From Haliotis asinina (taxonomy: Eukaryota; Mollusca; Gastropoda; Lepetellida; Haliotidae), in contig NC_090280.1 of assembly GCF_037392515.1 (NCBI RefSeq), positions 18,416,001-18,480,000 of the forward strand: a DNA stretch of 64,000 nucleotides. The letters run 5' to 3'. Shown piece after piece: positions 35,760-47,208 of this stretch. The notes under the pieces were generated by a model. That model made no database searches, was not told where the DNA came from, and was given only the letters and a program-made list of their open reading frames with translations. The translations under genes were made by a program, and so were the position numbers. The first letter of the stretch is position 1; each line of letters begins with the position of its first letter.

Positions 35760-38700
35760 ATGGTGTTCCGACTATGTCTGTGTGTAGTGTTGCTGGTTGC
35801 TTGTGGATATGCCAACATATCCGGCGACTACTGTCAGGTTCTGGACAACTACGATACTTTCAAGACATCCATGGATAACTTTCTGGCATCCAGGGATGAA
35901 ACTTGTGGGAACACGGACATGCGCAGTGGTGAGTACGTCGTAGTGTAGAAAGTTACGGCATCACTGACTTTACAGATTTGTTAGTATTCTGACAGCTCTA
36001 TATCTATGCTTTTCAACCAGTGGTGAAGGTTTTTCCGAATACACACCTCCAAAATGTCTTTGTACAATGGACATAGAAAAGCGGCACATTCCTTGCTCCT
36101 TGTTAAGGATTGTCATATGATGTCATGGCTCTGAGCTTGGTTGGTGAAAGTTACATTGTTATATGCCTCAATAAAATGTTATTCAGCTTTCTCCTATTAT
36201 TGAACTTAACGTTCACTTTTCACCTCGATAGAATAATAAATGGTTTTGCGTTGATCCTGATTTTCAAGATAGAAGTAAAGAAGGATTAATTCCAGGAACA
36301 ACATTCACTGTTCCAAGTGGTTGATATACGCCGAGACTGCAAGAGACATTATGTAAATGAGGAAATATGGAAATAACCCCAAATATTGATATTGAACAGA
36401 CTGTAAGAGCATGTTGGACGAGTTTCCCGAAGCTGAGGACGGAGTTTATCGAATCAACCCGACAGATGGGAAGGGCTCATTTCTGGCCTACTGTGACATG
36501 ACTGGCGGAGGATGGTTGGTAAGTTCCAGACAATATCTGCAGCATGACAATTCTTCCTTCAATGTGTAATGGTAATGTCAATGTGTCATACATCTCAATA
36601 TTCGCACAATGAGACATTGATTTTCCATGAACAGGTATTTCAAAGGCGACTGGACGGGTCAGAAGATTTCTATCGAACCTGGTTTGAATACATGGACGGA
36701 TTTGGAAACATCACCCGAGAGTTTTGGCTTGGTTCGTACAAACATCAATTTCCAGTCAGAACCATGAATGCTTAGTATTTCTGTAACATTCCATGGTTTA
36801 AATGTTGAGTATATGCCCACAATTGATATAGTCAAGCATCTGATAGTGTTCGTCTATTTTTGTTCTGGGTGTGTTATAACTTGGTGTCAAACATGTTGTA
36901 TACCACAACTGGTTGTATGTGTCTGTAACTAGTATACAAAGAAACTGTTGTTATCGAGGTTTAAGACAAATAAGAGTCGATTTTATACTTGAGGGCGAAG
37001 AGATAGTATAGCTCTTGAAAACGGACTTCTAAAAACAGGTTGTGATAAACATTTTTGCTGATGATTAAGCCAAAAGTAAACCATTCCCGTAAAATTATGC
37101 ATTTGCGCCTGGGTTGTGTGTTGGGGTGTAAACAGACACATCGTTTTGTTCGTCAGGTTGTGTGTTGGGGTGTGAACAGACAGATCCTTTAGGTTTTCAG
37201 GTTGTGTGTTGGGGTGTAAACAGACACATCGTTTTGGTCATCAGGTTGTGTGTTGGGATGTGAACAGACAGATCCTTTAGGTCGTTAGGTTGTGTGTTGG
37301 GGTTTGAACAGACAGATCCTTTCGGTCGTTAGGTTGTGTGTTAGGGTTTGAACAGACAGATCCTTTAGGTCGTCAAGTTGTGTGTTATGATGTAAACAGA
37401 CACATCGTTTTGGTGGTCAGGTTGTGTGTTGGGATGTGAACAGACAGATCCTTTAGGTTTTCAGGTTGTGTGTTGGGGTGTAAACAGACACATCGTTTTG
37501 GTCGTCAGGTTGTGTGTTGGGATGTGAACAGACAGATCCTTTAGGTCGTTAGGTTGTGTGTTGGGGTTTGAACAGACAGATCCTTTCGGTCGTCAAGTTG
37601 TGTGTTAGGGTTTGAACAGACAGATCCTTTAGGTCGTCAAGTTGTGTGTTAGGATGTAAACAGACACATCGTTTTGGTCGTCAGGTTGTGTGTTGGGATG
37701 TGAACAGACAGATCCTTTAGGTCGTTAGGTTGTGTGTTGGGGTTTGAACAGACAGATCCTTTCGGTCGTTAGGTTGTGTGTTGGGGTTTGAACAGACAGA
37801 TCATTTAGGTCGTCAAGTTGTGTGTTAGGATGTAAACAGACACATCGTTTTGGTCGTCAGGTTGTGTGTTGGGATGTGAACAGACAGATCCTTTAGGTCG
37901 TTAGGTTGTGTGTTGGGGTTTGAACAGACAGATCCTTTCGGTCGTCAGGTTGTGTGTTGGGGTTTGAACAGACAGATCCTTTAGGTCGTCGGATTGTACA
38001 CATGGGCTAGATTCCCTACATAGAAACACTGATGAAACTCAAGGTCTCCATTCTGGTTTTTCTGTAAGACTGCATGACCCGGGGTGTCACTACAACCCAA
38101 GATTGAGTTTTCATTTCTTACAGTGTGTAACTGGAATCTTCTACAGAACTTCGGGATAATGTAAACTGAGGTAATATTTCAGGAAATCAGGAGATACACA
38201 GAGTGACGACGCAGAAAACCTATGAACTGAAAATTGACCTGGTGAACAAATCAGGAAGTCACTTCTATGCCCAGTACAGCAGTTTCTACTTGGGCAGTAT
38301 GTCAGAGTTCTACACTCTGTTCATCGGGAACTACTCAGGAACAGCTGGTGAGTATGTTGGAAATAGTACTTTGTGTTTGTTTTAGAATGTCATATATTCT
38401 TATTGTTTTGATTATGTCATTGTTTCTTCTAACTGGGCACCCGTGGCGAGCCACCTCCTCGTGGTGGGTGCTGGGTAATGCTAAGAGCTCGCCGACACCC
38501 CCGGAGTGGACCCGGGGGAATATTTGGTCCACCGACCCGTTTGCCGTGGGTTGCGTCCCTGTGTCGGCGGAGGAGGGGATCCTGGTGGTTGAGGGCAATA
38601 GGGACCTGTAACCGTGTTCCTGTTGCTCAATACACCACTTTGGCCCTGACTTCGCCTAGACGGGCGGTAGAATGGGCCCGGTTCGATCAATCGGCTGGAG

Positions 38701-41700
38701 TATTTTTTATATTTATCAATGCACACATGTCATTTGGAATTTTGAAAATTTGGACTTGGTTTTATTATCTAAAACATTTTTGATTTTGAAATATGTTGTT
38801 CTATAATTTGCCTAGAGTCCTATGCCAGAAGGCGATGGCTCATGGGCCAATCTGGTGGAATTATTAATCTTTTAATTCTTCTGCTGGAGTATATCATCCG
38901 GGTATCCTTGGTGCTGCAAGCTGGAGGCCCACTTGTTTTTAGCATTGTCCTTGTGATACTCCGTGGTGGGTGGGGAGCTCGGATGATGAACCATTTACAC
39001 TAACCATGGCTTATGAAAACACAACCAAAAAAAACCAAAACGTCCACTTGATATTGACCCTGTTGATAGTGACCACAGACCGTCTGCATCGATTGAGTAT
39101 TGGCCGCGTTTCATCGTGATTGAGACTCCTGACAAGACACCGTTGAAGTTGAACCCCTTTGCTGTATCCAAGGATATTCAGGGTATTGCAGGGGACGTGA
39201 AGAACATAAGACGCTTACGTTCAGGTGGCCTACTAGTAGAGTGCGGGAAAAAGCAACAAGCAACTAATTTGCTGAACATCAAATCTTTCGTGGGCATTCC
39301 GGTCACGGTCTCTGCACACAAAACCTTGAACTCCAGCAAAGGTATCGTTAGAGATCGCGACCGATTGTTTGATGATATGTCGGAACTTGATATAGGTTCT
39401 GAAATGAAGGATCAAGGTGTACTCTACGTCAAGCGCTTTTCAACTCGCAGAAACAACGAAACCATCAAAACGAACACGTATCTGTTTACTTTTTCATGTC
39501 CCAATGCTCCCAAATCAGTGAAGGCAGGCTATTGTAATATTCCAGTTGATACCTACATCCCCAACCCGTTAAGATGTTTTAAATGTCAGAAATATGGACA
39601 CGGTGTGAATACGTGCACATTGTCTGTTGTGTGTGCTCACTGTGGTGAGAAGACACACACAACAGAAGATTGTGACAGTGATTATAAAAAATGTACCAAT
39701 TGCTCAGGCGATCATTCTTCATTTTCTAAACAGTGTCCAATTTGGAAAGAACAAATGGAGATCAATAAAATAAAATTCACACAAAATATCTCTTTTTCTG
39801 AGGCCAAAAAACTGGTAAAAAGATCTGATCTTCCAGAAAGTTATGCTACAATAGCAAAAACATCATCGGGTTCTAGCTCTAAAACAACATCAAGGCTGCC
39901 AAACTACCTTGACTTGGGTCAATTGTGATTCTCCACAGCCTTTGTACCCAGCTATATCATCACAGACTGAGGAGTCACTTTCAAGTACCTCAAAGTCGTC
40001 TTCTGATCACAAATCATCATCGTCTCAGTCACATTCAAAGTCTCAATCAACAGCTGATAATCAACAAACTGTGAAAAGTAAACCGAAGCCAAAGCCTGAT
40101 GCTTCAAAACAACAAAGTGGCAGACCTCCTAAAGGGTCACAAAATAAAGTTCAATTGTTTAATAAATATGGGTCTCTTGAAGACATGAACGTTTCTGAAA
40201 ACGTCCATTCTAGGGCACATAGCTTGTCGCCCTCCTAAAGAGTGCGGGGTAGATCCCCAATAAATCCCCCCAAAAGATAGTTTATTCCAATAATATTGTA
40301 CAGTGGAACTGCAGAGGATTGAGGACTAATGTACATGAATTACAGCTATTAGTCCAAGATTTCACACCTTCAGCGTTATGTCTCCAAGAGACATATTTAA
40401 AACAAACAGATACATTTGACCTTCGTCATTTTAATGCATATCACTGCTTTTCACCTCCAGGTGATAGGGCCACTGGCGGATCATCCATTGTAGTCAGACA
40501 AAACGTTATTCAAAGCCCTGTTCCACTTAATACTAATATGCAGGCTGTTGCTGTGAGAATTACCTTACATGTAGCGTTTACACTATGCTCTCTTTATATT
40601 TCACCGTCTTTGGTGTTTACCAAAACCGATCTTCAAGCTCTATATGACCAACTCCCGAAGCCCTGTATTATAATGGGAGATTTAAATGTGCACAACCCAC
40701 TTTGGGGAAGTGTAACTACAAACGCTAAAGGTAAGTTGTTGGAGGACTTTTGTTCTAACAATGATTTATGTATTTATAATGATGGTTCCAACACATATTT
40801 ACACCCTGGGACAGGGACCTATTCTGCTCTTGACTTGTCATTGACAAATTCAGAACTACTAAATGAATTTGAATGGTCAGTCCACGATGACCTCTGTGGA
40901 AGTGACCATTTTCCTACTGTATTAAAAGCTGTAACTCCATCCGATGTTCCTCCATCATCAAGACGAAATTTTAAAAAGCCTAACTGGGCTTTATATGAAA
41001 CACTGTGTGCTGAAAAACTTAAACCTGAACGTTTTATTGACGTTCCCGATTCTATTAAATGCTTTTCTGATGAACTGAATTCCATAGCTGATGAGTGTAT
41101 ACCAAAGTCCTCTGCAGTTCCACACATAAGAAAACCATGGTTCAACGATGAGTGCAAACAAGCTAGGAAGGCAAGGAAAAAAGCAGAACATTATTTCCGT
41201 CGCCATCCTATGGTGCATAATTTAATTAATTTAAAATTTTAAATGCGAAAGCACGGCGTACTTTTAAACAGAACAAACGCCAATCATGGCAAAATTATGT
41301 ATCCAAAATAAATTCTCGGACACCCATGTCCAAGGTGTGGAAAATGGTCCAGAAAATCAAAGGTAAAGGTACTAAATCTACTGTCCATCATCGTACACAT
41401 GGAGATCAGTTACTTACTGATAAATCAGATATCGCAAATAAACTGGGCGAAACTCTCGCTAGACACTCTTCCTCTTCTAATTATATACCTAAATTCCAGC
41501 AGTATAAAAAACAACAAGAAAAGAAAACTATTAATTTCAATTCTGATAATGGGGAAGATTATAATGAAACGTTTTCTATTCATGAACTGTATACTGCTCT
41601 TGATCAAGCTCATGACACTGCTACAGGTGCTGATAACATACATTATCAACTCCTGAAGCACTTACCAGAAACCTGTTTAGAGACGCTCTTATCAAGTTTT

Positions 41701-44700
41701 GATGATATTTGGACTTCCGGGAAATTTCCTTCTTCATGGCGTGATACCATAGTAGTACCAATACCTAAACCTGGACGTGATCACACGGATCCGTCCAATT
41801 ATCGTCCGATTTCATTAACTAGCTGTGTTTGCAAGACCATGGAACGCATGTTAAATAATCGACTTGTTTGGTACTTGGAAACCAATAACCTTATCACTGA
41901 TATACAATGTGGTTTCCGTAAAAATAGAAGTACTTTCGATCACTTAGTGCGACTGGAATCATTTGTTAAAAACGCACTACTTCATAAACAACATGCTGTG
42001 TCTATCTTTTTTGATCTAGAAAAAGCATGACACAACCTGGAAATATGGCATTTTGAGAGATCTACATGATTTCGGTTTGCGGGGTCGTTTGCCTCAATTC
42101 ATAGCCAATTTTTTAAATGACAGACAATTTCAGGTTCGCGTAGGTTCTACCCTGTCTGATCATTATAATCAGGATCAGGGTGTTCCACAAGGCAGTATTT
42201 TGTCAGTCACACTTTTTAGTATCAAGATAAATAGTTTGTCAAAAGTTTTAAACGATTCAATTGATGGATCATTATTTGTGGATGATTTTAATATTTCTTG
42301 TCGTGGTAAAAATATGCATACTATTGAACGGCAACTGCAGCTGTGTTTAAATAAAATAGATAAATGGCGTCTTGAAAACGGCTTTCAATTTCAAATCCAA
42401 AACTAATTGTATACACTTTTGTAGAAAATATAAACCGCATAAAAATCCTGAACTGTTTCTAAATGGATCTCTCATAAAAGTTGTAAAGGAGGCAAAGTTC
42501 TTGGGAATAATTTTTGACTCGCATTTAACGTTTCAACCACATATCAAATCCCTCAAAACTAAATGCCTGAAGGCACTTGACTTGTTGAAAGTCGTTTCAA
42601 ATTCTAAGTGGGGAGGGGATCAAGCTACCCTCCTGCATGTTTATCGATCACTGATCCGGTCAAAACTTGATTATGGCTCCATTGTATATGGTGGAGCCTG
42701 TAAAAGCAGCCCCAGGCTATTAGATTCTGTCCACCACCAAGGTCTAAGACTTTGTCTTGGATCTTTTAGAACCTCACCTGTTGCTAGCCTCTATGTTGAG
42801 GCTGATGAATCATCTCTTTCACAACGCCGTATAAAATTGTCTTTACAATACATTACTAAATTATATTCTAATAAATCTAACCCAGCCTATGACTGTGTGT
42901 TCAATCCGCTTTATGAACATTTGTACGACAAGAGGTCTTCTCTTGTTCCACCTCTAGGACACAGAATTAAACCCTTTCTTTCTTCGGCCGGCATTGAGCT
43001 GGAAAACATAGCTCCCTTCCGTCTCCTTTCGTCTCCTCCTTGGCAGCTGGTTAGGCCACAAGTTGACCTAACATTAACTACAGTTAAAAAATCGGAAACT
43101 AATGAATTACAATATAAACAAGAACATAATCAATTAAAAACTAAATATAGCAACTATAAATCCTTATTTACAGATGGTTCCAAGGACGGTGGTGCAGTAG
43201 CTTGTGCCCCTGTCATTGGATCCAGAACAATATCTTCTAGACTTCCAGATAACAGCTCTATATTTACTGCAGAAGCTAACGCCATATTAACTGCTCTTAA
43301 ATATATTCAAAGACACCCTAAACATAAACAATATATAATCTATTCCGACTCTCTTTCTTGCCTTCAGGCTATTAAAAATATTTCTTGTAAACGTCCACTT
43401 TTAATAGAAATTATTGAATTGTACAATAATCTTGCTACTGGCTAGTGCAACGTCGTCCTTTGTTTGGTTACCTAGTCACGTAGGCATTTCTGGTAACACA
43501 ATGGCCGATCTTGCTGCTAAAGCAGCACTCAACAAATCTGTGACACCACTTCTTATTCCATACTCAGATTATAAAGCTACAATAAGATCTTATATCCGTG
43601 ATCTGATGCAGAAGAAGTTGGACACCCAAGTAGGTATAAATAAATTACATGAAATAAAACCTTATATCGGTTATACTTACTTGGGTTGTCAGTCCAGATT
43701 TGAGGAGGTCATTATGCGACGATGTCGCATTGGCCATACGAGGTATACTCACGAGTATCTATTAAAAGGTGAAGATCCTCCGTTTTGTATCCCTTGTGAT
43801 GAAAGAATCACAGTCAAACATGTCCTGCTTGACTGTGTTGAATATTCCATCACAAGGGATAAATATTTTAATTCACGAACTTTGAAGAATCTTTTTAATT
43901 CTGTTAGCTTTCATTTAATTATTGCATTTTTAAAAGAATTAGATTTGCTAAATGAATTGTGAATAGATAAATATTTTATGCTTGGAAGTTTGAATTAGTA
44001 ACTTAGAGTGTTAGTGGCTGTATCCTCGAGGGGGTTAAAGCACTGTAAAATTATTGTCCTCCTGAGAGGGTACGTAAGTCCCAAAACATTTGAAGTCAAA
44101 TTTCATCTTCCATTTTGTCTTAGCCGTAGAATATGTGTCATTTTAATTTGTGGCTAATCTTGCATACAATCACCATCAGCTGAGGGGATGATGTAAATCC
44201 AGCTAGGGACCATGCAGGTAGCAGAAGTACTGTAAGTCCCCATGGCCCCTAGTATGGTGATATACATTCAGTTGTTGGTGATCTATATAGCCTGTTTTTA
44301 TATTGTATTGTCTGAATAGGAATATTAGTTTTAACTTTTCACGCTAGTTTTATTTCTTATTGTGATATTCTAGTTGTTTTACTGTCCTTCGTCGACAGGT
44401 TTTTACCATATACATAGATTCCTTTTTTAAGAATGCTCTCGTCACGATATGGCTGCAATACTGCCGATGTGACGTTAAATGTTAACTCACTCACTCACTC
44501 ACTCCTTCTAACTGGATCATTAGAATTGCGCGAATGAAAGAATGTGATGAATTATTGTGGATTTACATATTTCTCCGTAAAAGAAGCTATGAAACCGTAA
44601 ATCGTTATGTAAAACGAGAGAGAACATGTAAGCATGTCGCTCAATTTCAGCAGGAATCTGTATGTCCACGGCTCTAATTGACGCTGTGTTCATACCATTC

Positions 44701-44996
44701 TCTATTTGGCTCAAACGCACGCAGTGTTGTCAAACAAGCCAAGTAATGGTCAGAAATATGCTGGTTTTTGTGTATTTTCAGGAGACAAGATGCTGCATCA
44801 CAACAACACCAGATTCACAGCAAATAATTTGGATCTGGATACAGCCTCGAACAACTGTTCTGTGCAGTATAAAGGGGCTTGGTGGTTCAAATCGTGCTAC
44901 CAGTCACACCTGAATGGTCTGTACAGTAAGGGACAACGATGGAGTGGTTTGTCAGGACTTAAGACTTCCTCCATGAAGATTCGACCTCTAAACTAA
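35760..44996 (+). CDS. FReD copy 4, secreted fibrinogen-related lectin (class A) with LINE in intron 4
   Basis: Exons 35760-35928, 36400-36518, 36635-36731, 38183-38347, 44782-44996; 254 residues, open. Signal peptide [20 protein letters not shown]. Domain: [67 protein letters not shown]. Exon 5 reads [17 protein letters not shown], replacing the near-invariant Ala after the Cys with Ser. Its exon 4 and the end of intron 3 are almost identical to copy 2 (20105-20467), pointing to recent common origin or conversion. Intron 4 is about 6.4 kb because of the LINE at 38437-44504, which is in the sense direction and could add cryptic splice or polyadenylation signals. All splice junctions are intact, so the gene may still be expressed. 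Confidence 0.85.
37111..37990. repeat. 44-bp minisatellite, 20 copies, intron 3 of copy 4
   Basis: Twenty 44-bp repeats by direct reading. With H = ...CACATCGTTTTGG and L = ...AGATCCTTTAGG (or CGG), the order is HL HLLL HL HLLL HLLL HLLL, a higher-order period of 176 bases. The largest of the three expanded arrays. Confidence 0.92.
38426..38436 (+). repeat. Target-site duplication, 5' copy
   Basis: CTTCTAACTGG immediately before the LINE, matching 44505-44515 exactly. The uninterrupted genes have the single sequence TTCCTTCTAACTGGATGATT here (for example near 20545). Confidence 0.9.
38437..39005 (+). promoter_or_regulatory. 5' untranslated and probable internal promoter region of LINE A
   Basis: GC-rich start (GCACCCGTGGCGAGCCACCT, GTGGTGGGTGCTGGGTAA). 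Full-length I-group LINEs carry an internal promoter at the 5' end; that this one does is inferred only from position. The same region ends LINE B at about 14500-14955. Confidence 0.45.
39006..40238 (+). pseudogene. LINE A ORF1, RNA-binding protein with three CCHC knuckles
   Basis: Probable original start is ATG at 39006 ([10 protein letters not shown]...), with a one-base loss in the A-run near 39030. Domains: basic N-terminus; RRM-like region ([55 protein letters not shown]); three knuckles at 39570-39750 ([43 protein letters not shown]); [15 protein letters not shown]; then a Ser/Gln-rich tail. A second frame change near 39900 moves the tail into another frame. ORF1 proteins of this kind coat the LINE RNA and act as nucleic-acid chaperones. 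Confidence 0.85.
40270..43962 (+). pseudogene. LINE A ORF2: endonuclease, reverse transcriptase, RNase H
   Basis: Endonuclease 40290-40930 ([43 protein letters not shown]). Reverse transcriptase 41690-42400 ([53 protein letters not shown], active site FVDDF at about 42280). RNase H 43165-43530 ([54 protein letters not shown]). C-terminal knuckle ([17 protein letters not shown]) and stop at 43962. Frame changes lie near 41240, 42025 (two bases lost in the AY-type DLEKA-YD motif), 42390 and 43440 (one base gained). It would nick the target and copy LINE RNA in place, but as sequenced it cannot make the whole protein. Confidence 0.88.
43963..44504 (+). other. LINE A 3' untranslated region and (ACTC)n tail
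   Basis: Non-coding. Ends GATATGGCTGCAATACTGCC, GATGTGACGTTAAATG, TTAACTCACTCACTC. The last ~45 bases align to the 3' end of the SINE in each unit. Confidence 0.75.
44505..44515 (+). repeat. Target-site duplication, 3' copy
   Basis: CTTCTAACTGG, identical to 38426-38436; intron 4 sequence continues ATCATTAGAATT. Confidence 0.9.
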
Positions 44997-45188
44997 ATGA
45001 TGATTGCTGGGGGCATGCTTGATCACGTTGAGTATCACCACCACAGCAATACCACATTTTCATCACACTACCATCAAGACGGACACTGACTCTTTTACAT
45101 CACACTACACTGAGATCAAACAACAACGTAAAGAATTGTTAAAACAATATATATTTATGGATGCAGGAGACATGTGGATACCAGTCTT

Positions 45189-45194
45189 AATAAA
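45189..45194 (+). terminator. Candidate polyadenylation signal, copy 4
   Basis: AATAAA in CAGTCTTAATAAACCAG, about 190 bases after the stop. Copies 2 and 3 read CTTAGTAAACC at this place, so the hexamer is not shared by the whole class. Confidence 0.35.
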
Positions 45195-45449
45195 CCAGAA
45201 CTCAGGGCAACAGTAAAGTGTACTGACATGGAACTTGAAACTGAAATCCAATCAATGTTAGGAATAATTATCCGACATTATCCTGGTTAGAGCGTTGTTT
45301 GAGGTAACTGCAGAAGTTACGTCACTTTACGCAATGAATACGAGAGTGCCAATCAAGGTAGGTATGCAATGCTGTTGACTTTAACAGTGAATGGGTATTT
45401 TATGTGCGCTTATATCAGTTACTTTGAGCAAAGGGTGGTACATGCTTCT

Positions 45450-45755
45450 GTGAGTACAGTGTGCACAGTTCAGCTGCAGGTCACACAAACTAGCCATTGA
45501 AACTGGCAGATGTTCAGACATGCCAAGGCATGAAAGACTGTGTAAAGTCTGTAACAGTGGGTACATGGAGACTGAATATCACTTCCTGCTGACTTGTGTC
45601 ACTTATGATAACCCCCAACAAAGATACATGCCCCTTAAATATTCTGCATTCCTAACTATGGTTTAATCTACTCAAGTCTTCCCGACACGGATCAGTTATA
45701 GGAAGCTTGGCCTGCTACATTTTCCATGCCTCCAACCTTAGTAGGAAAGCTCTCG
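45450..45755 (+). mobile_element. Plus-strand LINE ORF2 C-terminal relic, end of U4
   Basis: HKLAIETGRCSDMPRHERLC, then KVCNSGYMETEYHFLLTC and a stop after LTMV. Same relic as 21600-21900. Confidence 0.7.
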
Positions 45756-47177
45756 TATAGAATAAATACTATGTAGCATGCATCACTGATCATTAATATG
45801 GGACATTACTATCCCAGCCTCTTGTGGTACCTCTACTTGTCTTATGTATCACATTGTTGCATTTGTAGAAGTGCTCGGTATATTATCCACGTACCATTGA
45901 TAGTGGCCTGAGTATATTTTCTGTGCTGCACTTAACTTCATGCACTCGTGTTTTGGATGTGTAAAACTGATGTCTATGCCCCGATATATCTGTATCTTGT
46001 TAAAATCCATGAATTACCGGTTACAACCCGTTCCATTTTCCAAGTCTTGATGCCTTGTATGGGTATCCATGGTAACAGGTTGTATTTGATATGGTCTGTT
46101 ATAACTGTTATGACTCAAGCCTCTTCTTTGTACCCTGTAATGTGATATTATCCATCACTGATCGTGGAATGTTATATATTGCATGCGTGGACATACCTGG
46201 ATAATCCTCCTGTAAAACTGACTGTATGTACATGCTGAACCTGCATATACCCTCTTAAAACATTTGTATGTCCACTTTGTAGTGTAATATTCGGTATCAT
46301 TGAACTTATAATGTATAGTCTTTATGCCTGGATTCACATGACTAAAGAGTCTGTATAACTGATTGTTCCATAATATAGTCTATGCATGTGTTTGGACCAT
46401 GTTGCCAACAGGACTTGCTTTAAAAGTTTAAAATTAAGCATCACTCAATGTGGAATGGTATATCATCTCTGTAACAATGATAGTGGTGTCTGGTATGTTA
46501 TCCAGGCTACACAGGTAGCATCCAGTAAGGTCTGTTATTTCCGCTAGACTCAAGTTCTTTTTGATATTTTTCTAAAAAAAAAACAATCTTGTATATCTAC
46601 CCTGTTGTGTAAAATTACTCTCCACTGATCATGGAATGGTATATTCTGTGAATATCGATTGTATGTATTTGTAGTCCTTGCATAATAAGTCTTCACCATT
46701 GAACGTAGAATACAATGGCTTTCATGCCAGGGTACACATGGACAATTATTTTGCAATTCCGATCGATTGTATCGTCATATAGCCTTGCTGTTTTCGCATG
46801 CATTCCTGTGTGATGTATTGACTATGGTGTACAGTGGGCTCCGTCTTAAGTATTTGTACATTTGCTTGGCAAGATAAAACTAGGCATTGTGGATTATGGA
46901 ATGCTATATTTGTTTCATGCTGGGACACACTTGGATAAATTCTCAGTCAAATTGATTATATTGCTTTCACAGTTTTCCTGTGCTTGCTTAAGTCTTTGTT
47001 TAATGCATGGACCTTGTTGTTGTACATAGGGCCGATGGTCCACTCATTGTACTGAATAAAGAGAATTGAATTGAGTACAGCGTGGTGTGCATGTTTGTGT
47101 GTACAGGGAGGTGTGTACATCATTCTGTGTGTAAAGTGTGTTGTGTACATGCTTGTGTATGTACAGGGTGGTGTGTA
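45756..47177. repeat. Diverged tandem repeats and GT-rich tract, start of U5
   Basis: GGAATGxTATAT blocks as in 21920-23090 (for example near 45795, 46165, 46450, 46620, 46900), then a GTGTGTACAGGGAGGTGTG tract. No gene seen. Repeated almost exactly at 53806-55229. Confidence 0.6.
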
Positions 47178-47208
47178 CAATGAATGAATGAATGAATGAA
47201 TGAATGAA
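47178..47208. repeat. (AATG)n microsatellite, LINE tail, U5
   Basis: AATG repeated about seven times, immediately before the ATCTTTATTTCC 3' end of the minus-strand LINE. U6 has one more repeat unit (55230-55264). Confidence 0.85.

Larger units (their letters stand above)
38437..44504 (+). mobile_element. Full-length I-like LINE (LINE A) in intron 4 of FReD copy 4
   Basis: 6,068 bp with a perfect 11-bp target duplication, a GC-rich 5' region (38437-39005), ORF1, ORF2 with endonuclease, reverse transcriptase and RNase H, a 540-base 3' untranslated region and an (ACTC)n tail (44485-44504). RNase H plus three CCHC knuckles in ORF1 and one in the ORF2 C-terminus fit the I superfamily (I/Nimb-like). 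It is absent from the other five gene copies, so it inserted after the array formed. Both ORFs carry several frame changes, many at short homopolymers, so it is either a defective copy moved in trans, a decayed one, or affected by sequencing indels. Confidence 0.92.
31235..46068 (+). repeat. Array unit U4 (contains full-length LINE)
   Basis: 14.8 kb, or about 8.75 kb without the LINE insertion in intron 4. The left end is nearly identical to the left end of the window (U1). Confidence 0.85.

Noticed and set aside
37111-37990. Regular 44-bp repeats that might suggest a CRISPR array
   Set aside because: The repeats are directly adjacent with no unique spacers, and they lie in an intron of an animal gene.
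38478-38783. GC-rich open frames at the 5' end of LINE A on both strands
   Set aside because: They overlap one another in different frames, are not kept in LINE B, and sit in the untranslated region.
39570-39750. Three CCHC knuckles that could be a retroviral-type gag
   Set aside because: The element has an endonuclease of the non-LTR type, no terminal repeats, a simple-repeat tail and an 11-bp target duplication, so it is a LINE.
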